A program made the position numbers and the translations under genes. A DNA stretch of 64,000 bases from Magnetospirillum aberrantis SpK. Its GTDB lineage: Bacteria; Pseudomonadota; Alphaproteobacteria; Rhodospirillales; Magnetospirillaceae. The stretch spans positions 62,001-126,000 of the forward strand of contig NZ_JAAIYP010000037.1 in NCBI RefSeq assembly GCF_011022235.1, read 5' to 3'. Shown here in pieces: positions 26,283-34,224 of this stretch. The first letter of the stretch is position 1. Every line of letters begins with the position of its first letter. The notes under the pieces were generated by a model. That model ran no database searches. It worked only from the letters and a program-made list of their open reading frames with translations, and was not told the DNA's origin.

Positions 26283-27374
26283 ATGGAACAGGTGCAAGGC
26301 AGCCATTATCCGGCGCGTTATTGGCACGTCCTTGAGGATGGGCGGGTCCAATGTGACCTGTGTCCGCGCGTATGCAAACTGCATGACGGCCAGCGCGGCC
26401 TGTGTTTCGTGCGGGCGCGGGTCGGCGAAGGCATGGTGTTGACCACTTATGGCCGGTCGTCGGGGTTTTGTGTCGATCCGGTGGAAAAAAAACCGCTCAA
26501 CCATTTCCTGCCGGGAACGCCGATCCTGTCGTTCGGGACCGCCGGCTGCAACCTGACCTGCAAGTTTTGCCAGAACTGGGACATCTCGAAAGCGCGCGAG
26601 ATCGACCGCCTGAACGACGCCGCCAGCCCCGACGCCATTGCCCAGGCGGCGGTCCAACTGGGTTGCCGGTCGGTGGCTTTCACCTACAACGACCCGGTGA
26701 TCTTTCTCGAATACGCGGTGGACACGGCGCGGGCCTGTCATGCGCGCGGCCTTAAGACGGTGGCTGTGACCGCCGGCTACATCGCGCCCGAGGCCAGACG
26801 CGAGTTCTTCGCCCACATGGACGCGGCCAACGTCGATCTCAAGGCTTTCACCGAGGATTTCTACCGCGATTTGTGCGGTGGCCATCTTGAGGCGGTACTG
26901 GACACCTTGCGCTATCTGCGCCACGAGACCGACGTATGGACCGAGATCACCACCTTGCTGATTCCCGGCCGAAACGATTCCGACGACGAGGTGGCGGCGC
27001 TGGCGTCGTGGGTGGTTGAAAATCTTGGGCCGGATGTGCCGTTGCACTTTTCCGCCTTTCATCCCGACTGGCGGATGCGGGACGTCGGGCCGACGCCGGC
27101 GACCACCTTGGCCGGCGCGCGCGCCATCGCCCGCGCCGCCGGAATGCGTCACGTCTATACCGGCAACGTGCACGATGCCGAGGGAGGCTCGACCTGGTGT
27201 CCCGGCTGCGGCGGCTTGCTGATCGGGCGGGATTGGTACGAATTGACGGCGTGGCGCCTGACCGCGGACGGATGCTGTCCCGATTGCGGCGCCCGGCTGG
27301 CCGGATTGTTCGAACCCATGCCCGGAACCTGGGGGCGCAAGCGCCAGCCGGTGCGGTTCCGGGCGGGACGCTGA
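26283..27374 (+). CDS. AmmeMemoRadiSam system radical SAM enzyme
   Basis: This 363-residue enzyme is of the pyruvate-formate-lyase-activase-like radical SAM branch. The 4Fe-4S motif is C89-x3-C93-x2-C96 (CNLTCKFC). An N-terminal cysteine cluster (Cys24, 27, 31 and 41) and a C-terminal zinc-ribbon-like pair (CPGCGG and CCPDCG) are additional metal sites typical of this family. SAM-binding features include AFTYNDPVIFLEY and VTAGYIAPEA. It is divergent from its fused MEMO-AMMECR1 partner. Confidence 0.93.
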   Translation: MEQVQGSHYPARYWHVLEDGRVQCDLCPRVCKLHDGQRGLCFVRARVGEGMVLTTYGRSSGFCVDPVEKKPLNHFLPGTPILSFGTAGCNLTCKFCQNWDISKAREIDRLNDAASPDAIAQAAVQLGCRSVAFTYNDPVIFLEYAVDTARACHARGLKTVAVTAGYIAPEARREFFAHMDAANVDLKAFTEDFYRDLCGGHLEAVLDTLRYLRHETDVWTEITTLLIPGRNDSDDEVAALASWVVENLGPDVPLHFSAFHPDWRMRDVGPTPATTLAGARAIARAAGMRHVYTGNVHDAEGGSTWCPGCGGLLIGRDWYELTAWRLTADGCCPDCGARLAGLFEPMPGTWGRKRQPVRFRAGR

Positions 27375-27444
27375 CTATCCCTGCGGGCGGGATTATGCTA
27401 AAGCTCGGCCGCGCCGAGCCTGCCGCCATTTCGCCGAGGGTGTT

Positions 27445-28422
27445 TTGTCCGCTATCGTCAAACGCTGGTTGCCTTGGGTCCTCAAGGGTGGGATCTCTCT
27501 CGGGCTGATCAGCTGGGTGTTGTCGAAGATCGACCCCGCTGCCGCCTGGGACCAGGCCAAGGGCATGGATATCGGGTTGCTGCTGCTGGCCGTGGGCCTG
27601 ATGGTGGCGCAAATCCTGTTGGGTGCGGTGCGCTGGGCTTTGGTGCTGCGTGCCCTGTCGGCCCCGTTCCATTGGGTCCAGACTTTTTCCGTCTATTACA
27701 TCGGGGTGTTCTTCTCGATCGTGCTGCCCGGCGCGGTGGGGGGCGACGCGGTGCGGATGTGGTTTGCCCGCCGCAACGGCCTGACGCTGACCACCGCCGT
27801 CAATTCGGTGGCGCTGGAGCGCGCGGTGACGGTGTTCGCCCTGGTGCTGCTGGTATGCCTCAGCGAACCGGTCTTGGTGATGCGTCTGCCCGACCTTCCC
27901 GGTATCTGGGTGTTCCCAGCGCTGTTGGCGGTATGCGTGCTGGGGATCCTGACGCTTGCCGCGCTGGACCGCTTGCCGCAACGCTGGCTGCGCTGGCGTG
28001 TGATGCGGGCGTTGGCGGTTCTGGCCGAGGACACCCGCAAGCTGTTTTTCCATCCCGGTTTCAGCCTGGGAACCATCGTGGTGGCCCTGGTCGGGCACGC
28101 CAACCTGTCGCTGGTGGTTTATTGTCTGGCGGTGGGGCTGGGGCTCAACGTCCATGTCCTCGATTGTCTGGTGCTGGTGCCGCCGGTCATTCTGATCATG
28201 ACGCTGCCCATTTCCATCGCCGGCTGGGGGGTGCGCGAAACCGCCATGGTCACCGCCTTTTCCTTCGTCGGTTTGCCGGCGTCCTCGACCCTGGTGCTGT
28301 CCATCCTGTTCGGCATGGTCTCCATGCTGACCGCGTTGCCGGGGGGATTGGTTTTTCTGATGGCCGGTGGCCGCAAGATGAGCGAAGAGGAACTGGCGGC
28401 CGAGGCGGCGGAGAACCGCTGA
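27445..28422 (+). CDS. YbhN/AglD-type lysylphosphatidylglycerol-synthase-like membrane protein
   Basis: This 325-residue inner-membrane protein has about seven to eight hydrophobic segments. It shows the family signature VLPGAVGGDAVRMWFARRNG (about 93-112) and the later LPISIAGWGVRETAMV. The family (UPF0104) corresponds to the flippase half of MprF, without its synthetase domain. A lipid-related transport role is likely but unproven. The only in-frame start at the right place is a TTG behind GAGGG. It lies 70 bases after the radical-SAM gene on the same strand and may be cotranscribed. Confidence 0.85.
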   Translation: MSAIVKRWLPWVLKGGISLGLISWVLSKIDPAAAWDQAKGMDIGLLLLAVGLMVAQILLGAVRWALVLRALSAPFHWVQTFSVYYIGVFFSIVLPGAVGGDAVRMWFARRNGLTLTTAVNSVALERAVTVFALVLLVCLSEPVLVMRLPDLPGIWVFPALLAVCVLGILTLAALDRLPQRWLRWRVMRALAVLAEDTRKLFFHPGFSLGTIVVALVGHANLSLVVYCLAVGLGLNVHVLDCLVLVPPVILIMTLPISIAGWGVRETAMVTAFSFVGLPASSTLVLSILFGMVSMLTALPGGLVFLMAGGRKMSEEELAAEAAENR

Positions 28423-28444
28423 CGGGCCGCCGAAGCACGGCTCC

Positions 28445-28861
28445 TCACGCAGCGTCGATCAGGTCATAGAGCTGGCTTTCCTCGCGCGCCACCCGTTCCC
28501 GAAGCGCCTCCAGGACCATGCGGGTTTCCGTCGCGAAACGCACGGGGTCGCGGCCGATGGCCAATGGTCCCGGCCAGGTGTGGCGATAGGCGTCGAAACG
28601 TTTCCCCAAATCACCCATCTCGCTTTCGAAGCGGCTTGCCACGCTACGCAAATGTGCGTCGCCTGTGGACTTGGCGCGGGGGTAAAGGCTGTTGTCCTCG
28701 ATGGCCAGATGAACCGAGAACTTGCCGAACAATTCACGGACCACCTGGGCGACGGCGTCGGGGGTGGCGGCGATGCTGTCGGGGTCGAGCACCGCTTCGA
28801 TGCGGCTGGCGATCGCCCGCAATTCCTGATGGTGCTGGCGATAGGTTTCGGTCTTGCGCAT
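28445..28861 (-). CDS. Hemerythrin-like HHE-domain protein
   Basis: This 138-residue helical protein has a single HHE cation-binding domain: RQHHQELRAIASRI, FSVHLAIEDNSLYPRA and EESQLYDLIDAA. The ligand pattern is looser than in the bacteriohemerythrin elsewhere in this window, so metal content and role (iron or oxygen/NO handling) are inferred. The ATG has GGGAG upstream. It converges on the YbhN-like gene with 22 bases between stops. Confidence 0.82.
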   Translation of the reverse strand: MRKTETYRQHHQELRAIASRIEAVLDPDSIAATPDAVAQVVRELFGKFSVHLAIEDNSLYPRAKSTGDAHLRSVASRFESEMGDLGKRFDAYRHTWPGPLAIGRDPVRFATETRMVLEALRERVAREESQLYDLIDAA

Positions 28862-28926
28862 GGCGTTCTCCCGTCGTGATGATGAAGGGATAATAGCCAA
28901 GTAAAACACTATGCTATTTGATTGTC

Positions 28927-28966
28927 GTCAAGCGCTACGGTGCTCGCTTAATCCGTAGCGCTTGAC
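28927..28966. terminator. Hairpin between hemerythrin-like and outer-membrane genes
   Basis: GTCAAGCGCTACGG and its complement form a perfect 14-bp stem with a 12-base loop, 7 bases past the stop of the outer-membrane protein gene on the minus strand. There is no U-run on either side. Confidence 0.6.
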
Positions 28967-28973
28967 TAGGGTA

Positions 28974-29489
28974 TCAGAAGCGATACCCAACCTTGACCAT
29001 GGTCAGCCAGTTGTCGGTCGAATCGCCGCTGGTCCACTGATAGCGGGTTTCGAACCCCACCATCGCATGGTCGTGGAAATAGGTGGCCGACATGCCGAAC
29101 TGGGCCGCCGGGCTGTTGTCCATGTTGTGGCCGTCGGCCCAGACGTAACCGATGCCGGGGCCGGCACCGAGCCAGAAATCGCGGTGGGTTTCGAACACCC
29201 AGTGCGCGTTCCATTCCACGGTGCTGAGGTCAAGGCCGTCATGGTCGGCGTGGTTGAAGGACATCATGTGGCGGACCTTGCCGATCACCGGATCGATGAG
29301 CGGGTCATCCACCGAGATTTCGACGCCATAGGCGGCGGCGGCATCGACGCCTTTAATGTCGGAATCCCACACGCCCCCCTTGAGGGCGACGGCCCAATTG
29401 GGGTCATAGGGGGCATCGCCCCCGCGCGCCGGCAGGGCGGCGGCCAGGACGATCATCGCGGCAGTGGCGGAAAGCAGAAGGCGGCGCAT
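28974..29489 (-). CDS. Small outer-membrane beta-barrel protein
   Basis: This 171-residue protein has a signal peptide (MRRLLLSATAAMIVLAAALPARG). It is followed by alternating aromatic/polar strands (WAVALKGGVW, WNAHWVFET, FWLGAGPGIGYV, HAMVGFETRYQW) and a terminal Phe (LTMVKVGYRF), typical of small outer-membrane barrels. It may be related to the acyloxyacyl hydrolase/PagL-like group, but I see no clear catalytic His-Ser pair, so I leave the function open. The start is fixed by AAGGAGG six bases before the ATG. Confidence 0.72.
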   Translation of the reverse strand: MRRLLLSATAAMIVLAAALPARGGDAPYDPNWAVALKGGVWDSDIKGVDAAAAYGVEISVDDPLIDPVIGKVRHMMSFNHADHDGLDLSTVEWNAHWVFETHRDFWLGAGPGIGYVWADGHNMDNSPAAQFGMSATYFHDHAMVGFETRYQWTSGDSTDNWLTMVKVGYRF

Positions 29490-29705
29490 GATCATCCTCC
29501 TTCGGATGGTGGCCGACATCGTTATGATATGCGCCTTCGGAGGAGGTGCCGCCAGTGGTGGCGCCGCATGGCAGCCCTTCAAGGTTTCCCTGTCTCGGCC
29601 TGTGCCTAAGGTCCATTCCAGTTTGCGGCAAGGTTATGTATTCTAGCTATATGACCGGCGGATAAAGAAGCGGGCGGCGACCGGCAAACCGATGGGGACG
29701 ACCAC

Positions 29706-30080
29706 ATGTCGGGGAAGAAGCGGACCATTCTGGTGGTCGAGGACGACGTCATGGTGTTGATGGGTCTCCAGATGATCCTGGAGACCTGGGACATGGAGGT
29801 CTTGCCGGCCGAGGACATGGCGCAGGCGCTCGCTTGCGTGGCCCGTGCCCGCCCCGACCTGATCTTGTCGGATCTGCGCCTGCGGGCCGGCCTGACCGGT
29901 TTCGAGGTGGTCGAGAAGGTGCGTGACGTGCTGGGGGCCAAGGTGCCGGCCATCATCCTGACCGGAGAGACCGGCAAGGCGGAACTGGCCGAGGGATTGC
30001 GGCGCCATCTGACCTTCCTGCACAAGCCCATCCAGGCCGACCCGTTGCGTGCCGCCATCGACGCCGCCATGGCGGGCTGA
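29706..30080 (+). CDS. Single-domain response regulator
   Basis: This 124-residue CheY-like receiver has the acidic pocket VVEDD, phosphoacceptor in LILSDLRL, Thr in ILTGET and Lys in LHKPI. There is no output domain. The sequence after the Asp (RAGLTGFEVV) has a small insertion relative to CheY, as often seen in receivers attached to hybrid sensor kinases. No kinase is adjacent. The 216 bases upstream hold no certain promoter. Confidence 0.9.
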   Translation: MSGKKRTILVVEDDVMVLMGLQMILETWDMEVLPAEDMAQALACVARARPDLILSDLRLRAGLTGFEVVEKVRDVLGAKVPAIILTGETGKAELAEGLRRHLTFLHKPIQADPLRAAIDAAMAG

Positions 30081-30188
30081 TCCTCCTGGGCATGGCGGGC
30101 TGACCACCAAGAATTGTCATGGCCGTTTCTTGCCTTTTTCCTTCAGGTTCGGTGCCCTGCCCGTATCCTCAAGGTCAAAGGAAGACAG

Positions 30189-30578
30189 ATGCGCCAAGTG
30201 ACGCTTATGGAAAAGTATCCGGTTTTCGTGCTGGAAGTGGCCAAGACCGAAACCTCCTTCACCACCGTCGATGAAATCGTCGAGTACCTGCGCGGTTGCG
30301 TCGACAAGGAAGACAAGGTCGCGTTCATCGGCGTGTTCGACCATTACGAACACACCCGCTCCATCGGTGGCGACATCGAGGCGCGCATTCAGGCGGCCAA
30401 GAACGTGGTCTTCTGTTTCGGCTTCGCGTTGCCCAATCCCATGGTGATGGCGGTTCGTCCCCGCTCGATCGGTGTGTGCGACGTGGGCGACGGTTTCGTC
30501 ATCAGTTTCCTTGAAGCCCCCATGCCGCCGGCCAACAAGGCCATGGAGGAATGGGCCAAGGGTGTGCGCAATCTCTGA
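30189..30578 (+). CDS. DUF6858-like conserved small protein
   Basis: This 129-residue soluble protein has no signal or membrane segment. The sequence (MEKYPVFVLEVAKTETSF, FIGVFDHYEHTRSIGGDI, VFCFGFALPNPMVMAVRPRS, SFLEAPMPPANKAMEEW) matches a conserved hypothetical family I recall as DUF6858, but the name should be checked. The function is unknown. The start is the ATG after AAAGGAAGACAG; a longer frame adds 25 residues with no ribosome site. Confidence 0.7.
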   Translation: MRQVTLMEKYPVFVLEVAKTETSFTTVDEIVEYLRGCVDKEDKVAFIGVFDHYEHTRSIGGDIEARIQAAKNVVFCFGFALPNPMVMAVRPRSIGVCDVGDGFVISFLEAPMPPANKAMEEWAKGVRNL

Positions 30579-30657
30579 TGCCCGGGCGGAGGGTGGCGAA
30601 AGCCACCCTCCGCCGGCTCCTGTTTTCGCTGCCCCGGCTGCATTAGGACCACGAAAC

Positions 30658-30671
30658 ATAACAATTGTTAT
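30658..30671. promoter_or_regulatory. Palindrome upstream of the cytochrome bd locus
   Basis: ATAACAATTGTTAT is a perfect 14-base palindrome, about 80 bases before the first gene of the cyd locus. It is a plausible operator. No FNR-type TTGAT-N4-ATCAA site was found near it. The rest of the 171-base gap shows no further feature I can support. Confidence 0.45.
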
Positions 30672-30749
30672 TACCCTAAACTTGGTCGGGCGCTAGGGTT
30701 GCCGCACAGACGAGGATGAAAGCATCCCGTTCTGGGAACGGAGCCATCC

Positions 30750-31196
30750 ATGACCGTTGCGCCCCCGCGCACCAAGGCAAGACCCACGACATCAAGGGCG
30801 GTTGCGACCGTCGCTTGGCGTCGTCGGCTGGCCCGTTTGGTGGCCTGGGCCTCGGTCGCCATCGTCGCCTTCAACACGGTGGCGATGCTGATGGTGCCGA
30901 TCGGGGCGTCACCTCAGGCCGCGGGTGTCGCCGGCCTGGGTGGCCGCATCTTGGTGTGCACGGCCGCCGGTCTGGTGGAATGGAATGCGGACGGCTCGCC
31001 GGTCTCGGGCGAGGCGGCAAGCCATTCCGACGTTTGCGTCAACTGTCTGCCGTTGATGAGCGCGGCGATCTGCGTGCCCGATGGCGGGATCGTCCGTGCG
31101 CCGCGACCGGCTTCTCTCCAGCCGTGGCGGCAGCAACAGGCTCCCGTGGCGTGGCCGGTTCTGCGACCGGCCGCGCGCTCTCCCCCCGCTCTGTAA
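30750..31196 (+). CDS. DUF2946-like membrane-anchored protein with Cys motif
   Basis: This 148-residue protein has one N-terminal membrane helix (about 28-50), an outside-facing segment with [10 protein letters not shown] (Cys70), and [11 protein letters not shown] (His92, Cys96, Cys99). This is the pattern I associate with DUF2946, a family of small proteins often encoded near metal-transport or oxidase genes. The His-Cys-x2-Cys motif could bind copper or haem. The start ATG follows CGGAG. It lies 119 bases ahead of cydA on the same strand, so a role in oxidase assembly or metal supply is possible but speculative. Confidence 0.62.
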   Translation: MTVAPPRTKARPTTSRAVATVAWRRRLARLVAWASVAIVAFNTVAMLMVPIGASPQAAGVAGLGGRILVCTAAGLVEWNADGSPVSGEAASHSDVCVNCLPLMSAAICVPDGGIVRAPRPASLQPWRQQQAPVAWPVLRPAARSPPAL

Positions 31197-31315
31197 ACCG
31201 TTTCCCGCCATTTCCTCGCGGTCCGGCCCACAGCCGCGCCGTGCGTTCTATCCGAGAGTCCGCTCGCCATGCCGTTCGGTGTGACGAAACGCTCTCCTAT
31301 GGGATCGACCAAGCC

Positions 31316-32881
31316 ATGGATGAGCTTTTCATCGACCTGTCGCGGTGGCAGTTCGCCGCGACCGCAATGTACCATTTTCTGTTCGTGCCGCTGACGTTGG
31401 GGATCTCGTGGATCCTTTTCATCATGGAAGCGGTCTATGTCATGACCGGCCAGGAAATCTACCGGGACATGACCAAGTTCTGGGGCAAGCTGTTCGGCAT
31501 CAACTTCGCGCTTGGTGTCACCACCGGCCTGACCATGGAGTTCGAGTTCGGCACCAACTGGGCCTATTACTCGCATTATGTGGGGGACGTGTTCGGGGCG
31601 CCGCTGGCTATCGAAGGGTTGATGGCGTTCTTCCTGGAATCCACCTTCATCGGCCTGTTCTTCCTGGGCTGGGAAAAGCTCTCCAAACGTCAGCACCTGA
31701 TGGTCACCTTTCTGACCGCCTTCGGGTCGAACCTGTCGGCATTGTGGATTCTGGTGGCCAACGGCTGGATGCAAAATCCGGTCGGCTCGGAATTCTCGGC
31801 CCAGACCATGCGCATGGAAATGACCAGCTTCGCCGAGGTTCTGTTCAATCCGGTGGCCCAGGTGAAGTTCGTCCACACCGTGTCGGCCGGCTATGTCACG
31901 GCGTCCATGTTCGTCCTGGCGATCAGTGCCTATTACCTTTTGAAGGGGCGTGATCTGGCCTTCGCCAAGCGTTCCTTCGCCATCGCCGCCGGTTTCGGCC
32001 TGGCTTCTGCGTTGTCGGTGATCGTGCTGGGCGACGAAAGCGGCTATGAGTTGGGTGACGTCCAAAAGACCAAGCTGGCCGCCATCGAGGCGGAATACGA
32101 AACCTTGCCGGCGCCGGCGCCGTTCACGTTGTTCGGCCTGCCCAACGACGAAACCATGCAGACCGACTACGCGGTCAAGGTTCCCTATGCGTTGGGACTG
32201 ATCGCCACCCGTTCCACCGACCAGGAGGTCACCGGCCTCAAGGATCTGATGGTTCGGCACGAGGAGCGCATCCGCTCGGGCATGGTGGCCTATGGCGCCC
32301 TTCAGAAGATTCGCCAGGGGGCGGCAGACGACGAAACCAAGGCGACGTTCGAGGCCCACAAGGTCGATCTGGGTTACGGCCTGCTGCTCAAGCGCTATAC
32401 CGCCGACGTGGTCGACGCCACGCCGGAACAGGTGGCCTTGGCGGTTCAGGACACCGTGCCGCCGGTGGCGCCACTGTTCTGGACCTTCCGTGTCATGGTC
32501 GCCTTTGGCTTCCTGATGCTGTTCCTGATCGGTGCCGCGTTCTGGTTCACCGTGCGCCGCACCATCGAGCGCCAGCGCTGGCTGTTGAAAATGCTGCTGT
32601 GGAGCCTGCCGGTGCCGTGGCTGGCCTGCGAGATGGGATGGTTCGTGGCCGAGTTCGGGCGTCAGCCCTGGGCCATCGGCGAAGTGCTGCCGACCTTCCT
32701 GGCGACCTCCAGCCTGACTTCGGGGGAACTGGCCTTCAGCTTGGCCGGCTTCATCGGCTTTTACACCTTCCTGCTCTGTATCGAGGTTTACCTGATGCAG
32801 AAGTACGCCCGTCTTGGTCCGGCCTCGCTGGGTACCGGCCGTTATCACGGCGAACAGCCCCATCCGGCCCCGGCCGAGTAA
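31316..32881 (+). CDS. cydA: Cytochrome bd ubiquinol oxidase subunit I
   Basis: CydA carries the quinol site and haems b558, b595 and d of the high-affinity terminal oxidase. It has 521 residues, close to E. coli CydA. Haem ligands are visible: His20 in [12 protein letters not shown], the His in [11 protein letters not shown] and the Met in FRVMVAFG. The Q-loop region (about 240-345) is of the long type and contains [12 protein letters not shown]. The ATG giving [21 protein letters not shown] fits the family; the frame is open far upstream but overlaps another gene there. Confidence 0.97.
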   Translation: MDELFIDLSRWQFAATAMYHFLFVPLTLGISWILFIMEAVYVMTGQEIYRDMTKFWGKLFGINFALGVTTGLTMEFEFGTNWAYYSHYVGDVFGAPLAIEGLMAFFLESTFIGLFFLGWEKLSKRQHLMVTFLTAFGSNLSALWILVANGWMQNPVGSEFSAQTMRMEMTSFAEVLFNPVAQVKFVHTVSAGYVTASMFVLAISAYYLLKGRDLAFAKRSFAIAAGFGLASALSVIVLGDESGYELGDVQKTKLAAIEAEYETLPAPAPFTLFGLPNDETMQTDYAVKVPYALGLIATRSTDQEVTGLKDLMVRHEERIRSGMVAYGALQKIRQGAADDETKATFEAHKVDLGYGLLLKRYTADVVDATPEQVALAVQDTVPPVAPLFWTFRVMVAFGFLMLFLIGAAFWFTVRRTIERQRWLLKMLLWSLPVPWLACEMGWFVAEFGRQPWAIGEVLPTFLATSSLTSGELAFSLAGFIGFYTFLLCIEVYLMQKYARLGPASLGTGRYHGEQPHPAPAE

Positions 32882-32893
32882 GGAGAGCGCACG

Positions 32894-34048
32894 ATGATTC
32901 TCGACTACGAAACCCTGAAATTCGTCTGGTGGATTCTGGTCGGCGCATTGCTGATCGGTTTCGCCGTCACCGACGGAATGGACATGGGCGTCGGCAACCT
33001 GCTGCCCTTCATCGGCAGGACCGACGACGAACGGCGTGTCATCATCAACACCGTCGGCCCGCATTGGGACGGCAACCAAGTGTGGCTGATCACCGCCGGC
33101 GGCGCCATCTTCGCCGCTTGGCCGGCGGTTTACGCGGCCGCGTTCTCTGGCTTCTACATGGCGATGCTGCTGGTGCTGTTCGCCCTGTTCTTCCGTCCCG
33201 TCGGCTTCGACTACCGGTCCAAGATCGCCGACCCGCGGTGGCGCCGGGCCTGGGATTGGGGCCTGTTCGCCGGTGGCGCCGTGCCCTCGCTGATCTTCGG
33301 CGTGGCGTTCGGCAATTTGTTGCAGGGCGTGCCGTTCCACCTCGACGAGTTCCTGCGCTCCCATTACCAGGGTTCGCTGCTGTGGGCGCTGTTGCCGCTG
33401 CTCAATCCCTTCGCCCTGTTGGCGGGGGTCATCAGCTTCGCCATGCTGACCATGCATGGCGGGGTGTGGCTGCAATTGCGCACCAACGCCCCCATCGCCC
33501 AGCGGGTCAAGATGGCGATCACCATCATGGGATTGGTCGCCGCCGCCGGCTTCGCGCTGGCCGGATTGTGGATCACCTACGGCATCGACGGCTTCAGGGT
33601 GGTCAGCCAGCCGGCGCTCGACGCCCTGCCCAACCCGCTGGCCAAGACCGTGGTGGTCGAGGCCGGGGCGTGGCTGGCCATCTATGACCAGGTGCCGGTC
33701 GCCATCCTGGCCCCGGTCGCCGGGTTCGCCGGCATCTTCACCACCATCTTGCTGTCGCGCATGGATCGTCCCGGCTGGGCCTTCCTGACCAGCGGCATCG
33801 GCATGACCGGCATCGTCGGCACCGCCGGCCTGTCCATGTTCCCGTTCATCATGCCGTCCAGCATCGACCCCAAGTCGAGCCTGACGGTGTGGGACGCGCC
33901 GTCCAGCCACCTGACGTTGGCGGTGATGTTCTGGGCGGTGGTGATCTTCCTGCCCATCGTGCTCGGCTACACCGTCTGGTGCTATTCGCGCATGTGGGGA
34001 AAGGTCACCGAACAGGAGATTCAGGCCCGCAGCCATTCGGCCTATTAG
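32894..34048 (+). CDS. cydB: Cytochrome bd ubiquinol oxidase subunit II
   Basis: This 384-residue membrane subunit partners CydA. Typical segments are MILDYETLKFVWWILVGALLIGFAVTDGMDMG, HWDGNQVWLITAGGAIFAAWP and the C-terminal WCYSRMWGKVT. It starts 12 bases after the cydA stop, behind AAGGAGAG. Confidence 0.97.
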   Translation: MILDYETLKFVWWILVGALLIGFAVTDGMDMGVGNLLPFIGRTDDERRVIINTVGPHWDGNQVWLITAGGAIFAAWPAVYAAAFSGFYMAMLLVLFALFFRPVGFDYRSKIADPRWRRAWDWGLFAGGAVPSLIFGVAFGNLLQGVPFHLDEFLRSHYQGSLLWALLPLLNPFALLAGVISFAMLTMHGGVWLQLRTNAPIAQRVKMAITIMGLVAAAGFALAGLWITYGIDGFRVVSQPALDALPNPLAKTVVVEAGAWLAIYDQVPVAILAPVAGFAGIFTTILLSRMDRPGWAFLTSGIGMTGIVGTAGLSMFPFIMPSSIDPKSSLTVWDAPSSHLTLAVMFWAVVIFLPIVLGYTVWCYSRMWGKVTEQEIQARSHSAY

Positions 34049-34058
34049 GAGGAACACC

Positions 34059-34169
34059 ATGTGGTATTTCGTGTGGATTCTCGGCCTGACGGCGGCGCTG
34101 TCCATCGGCGTCATCAACGTCATGTGGTACGAGGCCGAACAATCCTTCGATCCGTCGAAGGCTGACTGA
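34059..34169 (+). CDS. cydX: Cytochrome bd small subunit CydX
   Basis: This 36-residue single-helix peptide (starts MWYFVWILGLTAALSIGVIN, ends in an acidic tail) binds CydA and stabilises the haem site. TAGGAGG sits just upstream of the ATG, which lies 10 bases after the cydB stop. The motif WYFxWILG is characteristic. Confidence 0.95.
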   Translation: MWYFVWILGLTAALSIGVINVMWYEAEQSFDPSKAD

Positions 34170-34175
34170 ACCGGG

Positions 34176-34213
34176 GCGGAGCTTCCGGCAGGGATGCCGG
34201 AAGCTCCGCTTTT
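34176..34213 (+). terminator. Rho-independent terminator between cydX and cydD
   Basis: A perfect 14-bp stem (GCGGAGCTTCCGGC and complement) with a 6-base loop is followed by TTTTC. The cydD ATG is only 11 bases further on, so this is an intra-locus attenuator and not the end of the region. Confidence 0.88.
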
Positions 34214-34224
34214 CGGGAGAGATC

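Noticed and set aside
30600-30749. FNR/Anr box upstream of the cytochrome bd locus
   Set aside because: No TTGAT-N4-ATCAA-like sequence was found; only the ATAACAATTGTTAT palindrome.
30914-34123. A 1069-codon open frame on the minus strand opposite cydA and cydB
   Set aside because: It is the antisense shadow of well-recognised oxidase genes in high-GC DNA; its protein is Gln/His/Arg-rich low-complexity with no family match.
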